Assembly: GCA_000181795.3 (NCBI GenBank)
Contig: CM012953.1
Span: forward strand, 772,600-805,531
Reading direction: 5' to 3'
Origin: Trichinella spiralis
Taxonomy: Eukaryota > Nematoda > Enoplea > Trichinellida > Trichinellidae
Length of the DNA stretch: 32,932 bases
A program made the position numbers and the translations under genes. Under the pieces are notes generated by a model. That model searched no databases. It was given only the letters and a program-made list of their open reading frames with translations, and was not told the origin of the DNA. Positions 11,101 through 23,039 of the stretch are shown here, piece by piece. Within the stretch, counting starts at the first letter, position 1. Each line of letters opens with the position of its first letter.

Positions 11101-11813
11101 NNNNNNNNNNNNNNNNNNNNNNNNNNNNNNNNNNNNNNNNNNNNNNNNNNNNNNNNNNNNNNNNNNNNNNNNNNNNNNNNNNNNNNNNNNNNNNNNNNNN
11201 NNNNNNNNNNNNNNNNNNNNNNNNNNNNNNNNNNNNNNNNNNNNNNNNNNNNNNNNNNNNNNNNNNNNNNNNNNNNNNNNNNNNNNNNNNNNNNNNNNNN
11301 NNNNNNNNNNNNNNNNNNNNNNNNNNNNNNNNNNNNNNNNNNNNNNNNNNNNNNNNNNNNNNNNNNNNNNNNNNNNNNNNNNNNNNNNNNNNNNNNNNNN
11401 NNNNNNNNNNNNNNNNNNNNNNNNNNNNNNNNNNNNNNNNNNNNNNNNNNNNNNNNNNNNNNNNNNNNNNNNNNNNNNNNNNNNNNNNNNNNNNNNNNNN
11501 NNNNNNNNNNNNNNNNNNNNNNNNNNNNNNNNNNNNNNNNNNNNNNNNNNNNNNNNNNNNNNNNNNNNNNNNNNNNNNNNNNNNNNNNNNNNNNNNNNNN
11601 NNNNNNNNNNNNNNNNNNNNNNNNNNNNNNNNNNNNNNNNNNNNNNNNNNNNNNNNNNNNNNNNNNNNNNNNNNNNNNNNNNNNNNNNNNNNNNNNNNNN
11701 NNNNNNNNNNNNNNNNNNNNNNNNNNNNNNNNNNNNNNNNNNNNNNNNNNNNNNNNNNNNNNNNNNNNNNNNNNNNNNNNNNNNNNNNNNNNNNNNNNNN
11801 NNNNNNNNNNNNN
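11101..11813. other. Assembly gap (713 Ns)
   Basis: There is no sequence here. The gap interrupts the duplicate on the left and faces an orphan minus-strand first exon on the right. Confidence 0.99.
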
Positions 11814-11904
11814 GAAACTTGTGAACAGGTGCATGTTTTCCATTTATTATTGTTTTTTTTCTTCTTCTTAAATCCAATGGCGCCCCTCGACTGACAAAAC
11901 TTAC

Positions 11905-12009
11905 CGTTTGCTTCATAGTTCGATGGAAAAAGCTCTGCGTGAAATCACCGTCCCCGTGATGACCTGAATCTATTTCTAGCATCATCATTTGTCCATTGTT
12001 GTTCACCAT
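11905..12009 (-). CDS. Orphan first coding exon of a minus-strand gene (partial)
   Basis: Thirty-five codons run from an ATG with G at -3 (MVNNNGQMMMLEIDSGHHGD, then GDFTQSFFHRTMKQT) straight into a consensus donor, ACG|GTAAGT, in phase 0. No acceptor-plus-exon continuation is visible in the 91 bases left before the N gap, so the rest must lie in or beyond it. It does not resemble the N terminus of the intact acyltransferase-like protein (MDSTIEDEF and on), so it is probably not that gene's duplicated first exon. An alternative promoter or exon for it cannot be excluded. No family is recognisable from 35 residues. Confidence 0.45.
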
Positions 12010-13199
12010 TACAAGACCAGCGGTTCATTAAAATTTGCTTGTTCATCTCAAATTGAACATCTCAGATTGAAATTAAATACACTTGAATCAGCATAATTAT
12101 TTCACCAGATCAACCGCGCCGCTGAATCTGACAACCTTCTGAGCTGAACATCCGAGCCGCTGCCAATAATAATAAAAGCCACTGATCGAAACTACAAATC
12201 CATTATACCATCATTATTACTACACGCACAGAGGTCTTTTTCTGTTTTTCTTCTTTTTAGCCTGCTATTCTTCGGTCGTCCACTCGCGTTGACCCAGACA
12301 AGCTTGAACCTTGAACAATCACCACTGTCAACAAGAGGCCCAATTGCCCAGGCCAAAAGCCTCTCTGACCACGTACAAATATCTCCACATGTGTATAATA
12401 ACCAACCAACCAACCAACCGATCGACTGACCGACCGACCGACCGACAGGCCAAATTTCCTACTGGTCAAGAAAATTACACTGCAGAATAGCGGTAATTTA
12501 GGTTAATAAGTACAATAATCATATAAAAATGGCATCTTTCTTCAACGTTATGCACAAAAACACAATCAATTGCATTTTTGCAATTGTCTTTTCTAACGTA
12601 ACAATTTCGATTGAATATTTCCCAAATGACAAAAAAGCTTTGTGCCGTATCACATGATGAATCACCATCAACAACAGTCATCGTCCACTGCATCACTTGC
12701 ATGACTCATTTTGATAATCAAATATGAAAAAGCAAAAAAAAAACTCATGTCATCACCATAGCACTTCCACACGACTGACACGGTAAACAAAAAATCCCAG
12801 TTGAACTGTTGGAAATGACCGCGAACAGTGATGATTCACGCCTCGTGGTATGACTAGCAGGCGTGGAAATTGAATCGTAAAAATTCCAATAAAACGTGAT
12901 TGTTACAAAAGTGATTGTTTGAATAAATAGAAGAAACAAAAGCAAAAAATTGCACCAAATTAATTATCGTAATTGATAAATAATATTGTTAGTCGAATTG
13001 AGAAATTAAAAATAAATAAAATAAATGGCGCTCGATGTATTGTTTGTTCAAATAGAGATAAAAATTCAGGTTATGATGTTCAGGTTCGTAGGGACTTGAG
13101 CGACGGATCTGCGGCGATCGATTGGTACAGTATAGTCAGTAAGGCGCTTTTGGTGTGTTCGACGCGGCGGGTTGTAAGGCGCTGTTTTTCCAATCACCG
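12010..13199. other. Divergent upstream region between the orphan exon and the NCAM-like gene
   Basis: Presumed promoters of both flanking genes. It contains a CCAA/GACC tetranucleotide repeat (12401-12447) and AT-rich sequence. The short open frames (for example 12192-12413 minus, 12973-13248 plus) have no coding character beyond being open. No TATA box or known operator could be named. Confidence 0.5.
12401..12447. repeat. CCAA / GACC tetranucleotide microsatellite
   Basis: About five CCAA units (12401-12419) are followed by about five GACC units (12426-12447), located in the upstream region of the NCAM-like gene. Confidence 0.85.
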
Positions 13200-14390
13200 A
13201 TGGCGTACGTTCGGTGTGCAGTTTTATTCTACTATTGCACAGTCGTAGTTGCAGTCTTTGGTATGCAATTAAAAAATTGCTGTTGATTCGATTGATCGTA
13301 ATTTTTTCCCAAAATCCAGGCGTCCACTTGGAATTGAATCCTCGCACATTGCAGAACCGTAAGACCGGTGAAAATTTCGCAGTCCAATGCAAAATCAAAG
13401 ACGCCAGTCCGTCCGACGTGCTCGGACATCCGAAATGGTTTCACTCCATGCCAACCGGCGCTGACCAGCCGATACCATCCACGGGACGGTGAGTTGTTTT
13501 TTGTGAAAATTATTCAAATTCTGGTGGAATAGTAGTATTTTACAGTTGTTTTTTTTTCTTCTTCTGTTTCGACTGTGTTTTGCCAGAAAATTTTCCATTG
13601 TACAATTGAAAAGCATAACAACGTACACAACTCAGAAAGTAGATGACAATTTGAGAATGGAAAAAAAATAACATTCGATTTATTTTTTCACTGCATCAGA
13701 GCATAATATTTTTCCCCCATCGATCGGTACTGCTAGTCTAGACACCGTACGTATAAATATATATGATATAATACTAGTTTGAGAATAATTTGTCAGGGCA
13801 CAATGATCATTGAATATATACTTGTACAGCGTTGTACTTGGTATATTTTTTGAATAATTAGCTTCTTCGACAAGGTGTGAACAGTTTTTTCTTTAATTTT
13901 GTGTAAACTGGTGAAGAAAATTCGAAAGTGTCGATGATGCTCAATTCGACGCGGCCTTGCTTGCGCTGGTCGCCTTTGTGGAATTAGTTTCGCATCGCCG
14001 GTTTTGGCTCTTTTTCTCCAACTAATTTCTACAACAAACTGAATAATTATTGCCTGAGGTCATTTGGGTTTTCCATTTCGTCCGGCAATGCTGGTTTTAC
14101 ATTTTCCACATTTTCTACACGTACATCATCGCATACAATATTATACATTGCACACATTTCAAGTCAATAAATTCTATTGCCCATCTGTCTCTCTGTGTGT
14201 GTATATAATTCAGAAGAAGCCCAATCGACCGACCGGTTGGCCAGTTTGCATAGCTTCACCGAAACATAAAGGGCAAAAATAAAATTATCCTCCTGATCAT
14301 TTTATTTTTAATTGAAATTTTTCAAATAAAACCAACAAAGCTAGTGCACTATCATGTCAATAAGAACACAGAGACTTTTTAAGTGGTCGA

Positions 14391-14422
<32 letters not shown>

Positions 14423-16836
14423 AAATGTTGAAAGTCGAAATTTTTCATTTCAATTCATCACAGACGATTTGAATCAAAATTGCATCAATTCAACAACAAA
14501 CACACTTCAACGGACGACTACGACGACGATTTTATTGATTTTAAGCCTGTTCTATTTGTAGAAAACTCGGCGATGTGATGTATGTTTGTTGTTAACAATT
14601 TTTCTTCTTTCTCATGCTTTTCTTTGGCCAACCGTGAAGTTGCAAAATTTATAAGAAAATCAGCGAAGGGAAAAAGAAACAAACAACTTTTGTTTGTTTT
14701 TGTTTATATTTAAATTTATCGAAGATGTGGTTGTGAGAATTTTCTTTTTTTTTTTCTACAATCTTCTCAATTGTATCGTTTCGAGAAAGCAACAGTTTTT
14801 TTGTTTGGAAACAATATGAATTTTGAAGTGTAAAGAAAAAAGAATTTTTAAAACCTGAACAAACATCCCCTTGGGAATTGGCTGTTTTCAATTTTTTCTA
14901 TTATTAAATTTATCGACAGCCTGTTGTTCAAGTTATACAATTTTTGTTTCTTTTTCTTTCTTTTGAAAATGACATTTTCACTTTCACTTATTGTTACATT
15001 TTTGTTTTGTTTGTTTGTTTGTACTTTTTGATACATTTGAGAAAATTGTATAAATATATATATATTTTTTAATTTTCTTTTAAAGAAATTGTTTCTTTTC
15101 AATTTTAGCGTTGGTGTGAAACTGATCGACTCGTTGACATCGAATTTGCTGTTCACAAAGGCGGAACGTTCGGACGAAGGGACCTACAAATGTATTGCGC
15201 AAACAACTGGCGGCAATGTACTTGCCCAAAGTATCGATTTGAAACTTTACGGTAAGAAGCGGAAATTTGCAAATTTCATTATTGTTGGTATGATGTTTCA
15301 ATGTTTTTTTTTCCAAAAATTGATTTAGAAAAGATACAATTTTTCGATACACCAATCACCCAACATCCTCGAGATGGTTCTGATGCTGTGATTGTTTGCC
15401 GTGTCAAAGCGGATCCACCTGCTTCAATTCTTTGGTATCGAAATGACCAATTAATAACTGAGGGTAAAATGGGAAAATTCATTTTTTTTTCTTTTGTACT
15501 TTTTACAATAAATTATTTCTACAGAAAATGAACGCAACTATAAATTGCTCAATGGGAATTCGGAATTGTTGATTCCAACATTTTCCGTCGAAAGGGACAA
15601 CGGTATTTATCGTTGTGAAGCTCTTCAAGAAGAGACCGGCGATTTTCAATCACTGGAAATCACCGTCGAAGCATACGGTATGTAAATTTTGTTTTAGAAA
15701 TTTTAATAAATTATTCTTTTTTGCCTTTTAGTTAAACCAGAAATTACTTTCATTTCACCATCGATGGAAGTGTTTGAAAAAAGCCAAGCCCATCTACTTT
15801 GCACTGCTACTGGTACACCGAATCCTGAAATTTCGTGGCTGAAAGTAGTTTTTTTTTTGTTTGTTTTTCTTAATTATCAGTGAAAAAAATGTATTTTAAT
15901 CAAAATCAAGGATGGACATCGAATTGCCCCTGACAAAAAGTACGAAATCAATCTCCAAAGTGGTGAAATGGTCATCAATGATGTCGACAGTGAAGATGCT
16001 GGAATTTACACTTGTCAAGCTGAAAACAGTGTTGAATCGACTACCGAGACGGTTAATTTGAATGTTTTCTGTAATTTTCGATTTCTTTTTTTTTTCCTAA
16101 ATATTCAGCGGTTATTTTGCACATAATAAAAATTCCCTTTTTTGTTTAATTCTCTTATTTATTAGTGATGCCAAAAGTTGCACCTATGAGCGATTTGAAA
16201 GTGAAAAAAGGTGACAACATGGAATTGGTGTGCAAATTTTCTGGCGGCAAACCAATGTCGGTTGTTTGGAAGCACAACGATATGATTTTTGAAGAACCAG
16301 TCGATGGATTTGAAAGCAATCTTCCTGAGGTGTGAATAAATTATATGACAATAATTTCCAGTTATAATAATTTTCTTTTTATTTTTAGAGATACGCTGTT
16401 CACGCTCAGGAAGATTCATTGACATTGCACGTTTTTCAATTGGAACTGAACGACAGTGGTGTATTTGAATGTGTGGCCACTAACAAAGCAGGATCAACTT
16501 CAGCTTCGCTTACTGTCAGTGTTATTTGTAAGAATATTATTATTATTATTATTATTATATTTATATTGTCGCTATATATGTGTGTATATAATAATTTGGT
16601 TTTTTTTTCATTTATCAGATCCACCAGTAATTACGAAAAGTAATGAAGGTATTGTAAGAGCTGTCAATGGCCAAGAAGTGACTTTGTTTTGCGAAGCGTC
16701 GGCAGTGCCACCGCCCACTTGGACTTGGCTGTCTTCCAGTGGATCAGAATTGTTCACAGATGAGACAAAGTACTTTGTAAACACGTCGGTCAATCAGCTG
16801 AGTACTTCATTGAGAGTAAGTTGAGGAGAAGAATAA

Positions 16837-16872
<36 letters not shown>

Positions 16873-18657
16873 GGTGGTATCTTTTTTCATTGCAATAGGT
16901 GGTGATGTCTGAGATCCAAGATTATGGACGATATGCTTGCAAAGCTGACAACGGGGTTGGTGAGACGGCGTTGCAACCGATAGATGTTGTGCAAATTCGT
17001 AAGTGACTTGTTGTTGTGTTTTTTAAAGCCATGCTTCTTTCTTCCTCTCAAACATGTGCATATCAACTGTTGTGTGCAGGACAGCCGCCCAAGCCTGAGC
17101 TTATGTTCGAAAATCAACATCCAAATTATGCGTCGATATTGATTCCAAACTATGCCGGCCTTGACGCCAAAGAGCAGCCGTTGTTGGTTGTTTTCGAAGT
17201 TGTCAAAGAGTCGAACTTTGTCGAAAATGATTTCAACTGGGATTCAAGTGACGTTGTGCAGACAGATATGACTTTCGGTCAGTAGTAGTCAGCTTTCATT
17301 ATTGTCATTTATAAAAATTAATCAATTAAAAAAAAAATTTTTTTTGAAACAGATTCAACAAGTTATAATGTGCGTGGTTTGACACCAATGACGAAATATG
17401 TTTTTCGAGTGCATGCTAAAAATGAAGCTGGATCATCAGAATACGCCGAAGCATCTTATGAAACAGTAAAGCCGAGAAGTGAGTAATTTTTTGTTAATGT
17501 ATAAAAGAAACGTCAGATGTGTGATAGAGAAAATCGGTAGATAGGTAGGTAGGTAGGTGTAGGCGTAAAAATTTCTTGGGAAAATTTATGTTTTGATTTT
17601 ATGAATGTGACCCTGACCACTACCACCACCACCACCACCGTTTGTGTCGGTATCTCTTTTTAATTTAAGATCTTTCGCCTTGTCCTAGATTGTTCACAAA
17701 ACCTTTTATTGTCACAATAAAATGATGAATACATTGTGACCTTGTTTTCGCGAATGATAGATATTTTTTATGAACTGTTTTGTAGTTTTTTTTGTTTACT
17801 AGTTGTTATGTTTAATAGCAGCACAACTGCATATTTGGCAATTTTTTGTTGACGATTTTTCTTTTTTTTTTCTTTCAGTTCCGGAAGCACCGACGTTCAA
17901 ACCATTCCCAGATGGTAATCAGTGTTCACCGGCCAATTGTTTGATTGAATGGGATGAGCCGAACGACGGTGGTTCGGATATTCTTGGATACGATGTTCAG
18001 TATCAATCGCTCGGTAGTTTGGACGGTCAGAGTACAACGCCTGTGGATGAGAGTCGCTGGCTGGTCGCGGATACAGTACCTCCGACTGAGAAGTTTATAA
18101 TTTTGCGTAATTTGGATCCAACTTCCGCTTACATGGTTCGTATCAAGGCTCGAAATGATGAAGGCGATAGCAACTGGGAGCAGACATTTTTCGAAACTAC
18201 CGGTAAGAGGAGGCGGAGAGAATTGTCTGTCTGTCTGTCTGTCTGTCTGTTTTATGCACATTTTGAAATGGAATTTTTTTTGCATTTCAGCTGAAACGTG
18301 GACATCAACTCCTTCCATAACTGCCGGGGGAATTGTGGCGATTGTTTTCTTTGTTCTCTTGATCATATTCATCATTGTCGACGTCTCTTGCTACTACATT
18401 AACCATTGCGGTCTTCTGATGTGCGTTTGTGTCAATTTGTGCGGCAAAACTCCTCCAGATGTGAAAGCCAAAGAAATTGCCTTAGAAGAAGGCCAAATTT
18501 CAAGGTGGGGAATTTTTATTGTTTCGGTGTGAGTTATCTGTTTAAATTTTAATCTTTTTTTTCATATCTTCTTAGTGATGAAAAGAAACCACTGAAAGAT
18601 GCACTGCAGAATCAAGCTGGCGATAGAAATGACGTTATGGAAGAGACTTTGATGTAG
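13200..18657 (+). CDS. ncam-1: NCAM / Fasciclin II-type neural cell adhesion molecule
   Basis: Sixteen exons keep one frame: 13200-13260, 13320-13488, 15109-15251, 15329-15463, 15525-15677, 15732-15844, 15911-16070, 16166-16329, 16389-16527, 16619-16815, 16899-16998, 17080-17277, 17353-17478, 17879-18202, 18291-18504, 18576-18657. They give 825 aa. The ATG opens a signal peptide (MAYVRCAVLFYYCTVVVAVFG) placed directly before Ig1. Five Ig domains follow, each with its cysteine pair (VQC/YKC, VIVC/YRC, LLC/YTC, LVC/FEC, LFC/YAC). Next come two fibronectin III domains (exons 12-13 and 14) and one membrane helix (GGIVAIVFFVLLIIFIIVDV). The short tail begins SCYYINHCGLLMCVCVNLCG. That cysteine-rich juxtamembrane block is shared with NCAM and FasII, where such cysteines can be palmitoylated. 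The architecture and length match the family, whose members act at neuronal surfaces in homophilic adhesion and axon guidance. It appears intact. Intron 2 (1.6 kb) splits Ig1. Confidence 0.93.
14395..14422. repeat. (TTTA)n microsatellite
   Basis: About seven TTTA units inside the long second intron of the NCAM-like gene. Confidence 0.85.
16838..16872. repeat. (TTA)n microsatellite
   Basis: About eleven TTA units fill much of intron 10 of the NCAM-like gene. A shorter ATT run lies in intron 9 at about 16536-16556. Confidence 0.85.
18225..18250. repeat. (CTGT)n microsatellite
   Basis: Six or so CTGT units in the intron between the second FN3 exon and the transmembrane exon of the NCAM-like gene. 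Confidence 0.85.
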
Positions 18658-19369
18658 TGAGGGGAAATTTGCTTTTCAATTAAAAATTACAAGAAAGTAG
18701 TAATTACATGATTGTTTGTTTTTTTTTAATATTTCAGTGGACACAAAAATGAAGAAAAGAAAAATACCGTTGTTTAAAAAAGGGAAAAAGCAGTCCCCAT
18801 CCTCCAAAGTATTTTCTCTGAGAACAGCAACAACAACAACAACAACAAATATCATTGCATTTTCTTCTTTACCATATATTATTATACCGAAGCCTTTTTT
18901 TACGGAAAAAGAATTTATATCATACAATTATTTTTATATGATTTTTCAAATGCTTCTTGTGTCACACCATCTTCTCTTTTTCCCGTATCAAATGCCGTTT
19001 TTCATTTAACATTTATTATATACTGGTATGCATATTTTTCTTCAACATTGTTGCCATTGCTTTTTCATTTTATATCTATTGCCGCTGGCCGTATTTTATA
19101 TTATTTTACAACCGTTATATATGTATTTTTAGATGTGCAATGTCATCATGACGCTCTTTGATGAGCTTTCTTATCTCTTAGAAGAGAAAGAAAAATCATA
19201 TTTATTTTTATATATTTATTTGTTTATTTACCGAACTTGTTTTTGCTCGCTTTTACATCTATTTATACACAGTAGTGCGCTTCTCTATGGTTGTAATGAG
19301 GAATAATAATAAAAGTTGATGAGAAAAATATTATTATTATTATGGGTTGGTTGGTGATTTTCACACGGT
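18658..19369. other. Convergent 3' flank of the NCAM-like gene
   Basis: AT-rich sequence without a supported gene. An AATAAA at 19308-19313 could end the NCAM-like transcript, in which case its 3' UTR would be about 650 bp and would nearly reach the last exon of the minus-strand gene at 19370. A small inverted repeat, TTTCTTATCTCTTAGAAGAG and on, lies at about 19165-19192. Confidence 0.5.
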
Positions 19370-19631
19370 TCACAGCTGCTCCAACGCCAGACTGTTGTTA
19401 TACATGTTGTCCAGATTGGCGTTTTGCGCAAACAAAGACGCCCACTTGAGACGAGGACAGTAAATATGCATTTGCTTAATAGCGTTGCCATTTTGGTGCA
19501 CTCTGCTGCAAATTTTTGCATTACCTTTTCCGGTGCACAATAATACTAATAATAATAAATACTACAGATCGAGCAAACAGCTGCTGCTGCTGCTTTTGGT
19601 TGTGCTGCAGTCTTTCTACCATTATAGGCTG
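19370..19631 (-). CDS. 3' end of an unidentified minus-strand gene (partial)
   Basis: The last exon, 19505-19370, reads after an AAATTTGCAG acceptor as RVHQNGNAIKQMHIYCPRLK, then WASLFAQNANLDNMYNNSLA, LEQL and TGA. It is 45 codons open and GC-rich in AT-rich surroundings with ordinary codon use, so coding is likely. A candidate preceding exon begins at 19631 after TTTTTACATAG and reads QPIMVERLQHNQKQQQ. Joined from a GTTTGC donor at about 19578 it gives the required phase, but the more obvious donor (CT|GTAGTA) does not, so this join is uncertain. The glutamine run is a CAG repeat. Further upstream exons were not found. No family was recognised. It is convergent with the NCAM-like gene. Confidence 0.5.
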
Positions 19632-20235
19632 CTATGTAAAAACATATATATATATATCTATAATAGCTTTTAAATGTGTATTCATCTTCATTCACGCATT
19701 ATGACCAATCTAGTTTTTTTTGGTAAATACGTTGTTTCGCAATTCTTTAATTTTAATTTGCAAGCATTGAGCAGTTTCAACAATGTCAATATTGTGGGAT
19801 AAACAATTTATCTTTTTCAAAATTAAGGAAGTTGGTTTTTGAAAAAAGTTATAAACAAGGTTGCAACGAATAAGTTTGAAAAATATTTTTTCCCACTGTA
19901 CACGAACACGAAAAATAAAATCGAGTAATCAGCAGTCGGTTGGTAAGCGAATTGGATAAAAATAAAATACAAGTAATGCGTAATTAAAACAGAGTTCAGA
20001 TTGAACAATTCCACGAAAAGAAAAGATTAATTTAAACTTTAAACACTTTCAATTTAAATTTCATAGCTACATATTCCCAGACAACGCATTGAAAACTGTC
20101 CAAATTTTTATCAAAATGTCGTCTGGTACACTTGTATAATTTTGCATCATTTATGGTAATACAGTAGATTCACGCTGGGTCTAATTCACGTGATTTTCAC
20201 GTGTACGTTTGTTTGTACAGTTATTTTTTATTATT
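19632..20235. other. AT-rich intergenic sequence
   Basis: No supported gene. One minus-strand stretch at about 20130-20035 reads as about 30 open codons (CTRRHFDKNLDSFQCVVWEY and on) and could be an exon of the unidentified gene ending at 19370, but its splice signals are weak. A small palindrome, CACGTGATTTTCACGTG, lies at 20187-20203. Confidence 0.4.
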
Positions 20236-20505
20236 ATGTATCTTTCAGTAAAAATTGCTTGTTTGAAATTGCATTTTATTGCCGAAATTTTAATAGAAAA
20301 CCAGCTTCTATTGAAATCGAAATGGCGTAGTACTTTGTATAATAATATTGATAACGGTGACTATCTGCTCGTATATTTTCTTTTTCATTTGTCGACAGTC
20401 ATGTTTGGAAATGAAAAACAATGCTTCAAACCTGCTGAAAGCATGAAAAATACATTTCACAAAATGCGATTTGACATTTTGATTTGGTTCATAAAATATT
20501 TATGA
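20236..20505 (+). CDS. Small open reading frame, 89 aa, unknown
   Basis: An ATG-initiated frame (MYLSVKIACLKLHFIAEILI and on, ending ILIWFIKYL) in DNA where stops are frequent. Ninety open codons are unusual for such AT-rich sequence, and a splice-acceptor-like TTTGTTTGTACAG sits 15 bp upstream at about 20208-20220. There is no recognised domain, no neighbouring exon and no donor that continues it. It could be a real small gene, a lone exon, a transposon remnant or chance. Confidence 0.22.
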   Translation: MYLSVKIACLKLHFIAEILIENQLLLKSKWRSTLYNNIDNGDYLLVYFLFHLSTVMFGNEKQCFKPAESMKNTFHKMRFDILIWFIKYL

Positions 20506-23039
20506 AAAAATAATCAAATAAGTCGGTTATATTTGGATACTTTACACACACCTTTGTGAACATACTGTAAATAAATAGTAAATAACTAAATAAATTAAAT
20601 AATAACTAATTAACTAAATATACACTAATCATTTGAGTAAATATGCTTAAAAATTTTAAACAAAAATACAGTAAGATTTTTTTTTAATGCTGCCAAAGAT
20701 TTTCAAATACGAAAGTGATTTTCAAGTAACCTATTATATTGTACGTGCATTCTGGCGCGTAAATGCCACGCTTCGTGGGCTAGAGTTCAGTTTGCATTGG
20801 TCGATTTCATCGACGACAATTAATTATTAACTGTCTTGTGAAAATGACAGTCCATCTAACAGAACGAATGTTTTGTTGATGTTCAAATCAACTGATGTCA
20901 TCTAGCTTGGGTAAATTTGATTACGACTCCCAGCAAACTGTCACAAAGCGACTGTATTTATTAGCCTAAGAGAGACAAGTACATCGACTGAGATAAGGAA
21001 AAAATGGAAGAATATTTCAATCCCGCTATTGTTCTATTAATTTGTACGCTTGTACTGTGCGTTTAACCAAAACGCGAAAGCAGAGTTAGTTCTCTTTGTT
21101 GTTGATAGGCTGATCACTTGCTTGGGCGCGGCAGTTTGTTCTTCTTCTTCTTCTTATTATTATTCATTTTCCATTTGTTGCTCTGAAAGCGATTGTGAAT
21201 TTTTGAATACATTTCTTCCAGGTTAACTTTACAACGTCTACCACCATAATGCGTTGGTTGAACTGTAATCGAGTGGATATTTCTTCGTCCCATCTGAGAA
21301 ATAAGTAAATTTATTTGTTTACTCTATGTTTTACTTTTATCATTTAAATTTTACTGTTTTATTCTATTCTATTCTATTCTATAATATTCATTATAAAAAT
21401 CAAAATTGGAGAAGTTGGTATATGAATTTCCTTTTCAAACGATTGAAAGGAAAACAGAAGCTTCTTGTCGAAATTTATTACTGAGGAACAATGTCTTTTT
21501 CAGACAAAATAAACATTACTATTTTTGTTTCAAGCTTTTCAGCATTTAATTGTCAAATACAATAGACTGTCATTTGACGTCAATAGTCTTCTTCAATAAT
21601 ATGCAATATAATAATGATAAAGCAAATAATATGTGGAAGTACAATAATAATAAGATTTACTTTCGTTTTCATAATTTGCATCATGTCATTCTCTAGCGAT
21701 GTCAAATCGAATTATTATTTAATTCAGTTTAGAAATGTTATGCCATTTAATATTGTCACATATAATAATAATAACAGTAATGAGTTTCTGCTTTTGTAAT
21801 AGTGCATGCTTTTTGAACTTAAGGGGATTAAAAATAATTGATTTTTACCATAGTTTAGATTGGCATTTAATGGATTTCATAATGAAACACTGTAATTAAA
21901 AAATTTTAAATTTTTATTTCAAACATACTCTTTTTCAAGCATATGTATTATAATGAAACATTCAAAGTAGTATGTGCATGAATGTCCAGTTTAAATTTTT
22001 AATGATGTGATGTTCAACTTAATATTATGTTATGTATTGGTTATTATTATTGATATTTATAAGATGAGTGTAAATGAGAAAAAATGCATTAACTGGTGTG
22101 TACAAAAGCAAGTAATGGAAATTTGAAGGCACAATTAAGTCGTTCTATCAATGAGATAAATTGTTAGCATGTAAACAATGTCGAGTAAAGTTTATACGTA
22201 ACACGGAAAGGGTAATTAGTTGATAAAATCTAGTGGTAAAGTGATACAAGTTGAGAAATGTTGAAAGCTGAATGTAGCTTTAGCTGAACGTGAAATGAAA
22301 ATTTTGGAAGGTGAATAATTTTACACGTCACCATGGAAAAATGAATAGTGATATTTTACTACTTGTGTACGCCTGAATATTTTAATAAATATGCAGGAAT
22401 GTTATTTCATTCTTAAATAACGTGTGCATTTTCTGAATTTTTCCAAGTTCACCAGTAAAAGTTTATTGTTTTTTATGACTTTTCTCATGAATAAATTCCA
22501 ATTTTTTGACTTTAAAAGATGAAATTACAAACATTAGATTTATTTTTTTAATATTTATACTTCAATTTTAAACAAGGAAGGCAATTACTTTATCATTTTT
22601 CAATAAAATAATTGACATTTTGCAGTTGTTTACACAATTAATCAATGTTTTCCAACAAATGCAAACTTTATAACCAAAAATATTTAAAATTTAAAAACGA
22701 GATTAGTCATAGCGGAAAAATATTGTTCTTGATTTTCTTTTATTGTAAAACGGGCAGTAGATTTATTGTAAATTGATTTTTTTCTGGATTTAGTTTTAGA
22801 AGACCTTGGAGCTTCTCTACACAGCATTTAAACAAATTTTATTCGTATCTAAACTGTTACAATTTCATTTATTCAATGCTTTAAGTATATTTTTTTTCCT
22901 GCAAACTGCTTTTATCTGATAATTAAGTTTTATAAAAATTTAATAATTAATGCAATTGTAATTGCTTTGGCAAAATTTGAATTACATATGTGCATATGCG
23001 AATTGGATAAATTCATGTGTTATTTCTGTCGTGCCTTAG
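20506..23039. other. Long intergenic region upstream of the Spinster-like gene
   Basis: About 2.5 kb of mostly very AT-rich sequence with no supported gene. A GC-richer patch at about 20750-21125 is the only compositional break. It contains a 19-codon ATG frame at 21004-21063 (MEEYFNPAIVLLICTLVLCV) that could at most be a first exon or leader. A TTCTA pentanucleotide repeat lies at about 21360-21381. The missing first exon of the Spinster-like gene, if any, should be here. Confidence 0.45.

Noticed and set aside
10943-12009. Several long frames spanning the gap
   Set aside because: They are open only because Ns translate as X. Only the terminal exon at 11905-12009 has its own support.
20160-20205. 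TACAGTAGATTCACGC as a possible second pogo-like end
   Set aside because: No inverted partner was found within several kilobases; only a short CACGTG palindrome is present.
20875-20905. T-arm-like GTTCAAATC suggesting a tRNA
   Set aside because: No acceptor stem, D arm or anticodon arm can be placed around it.
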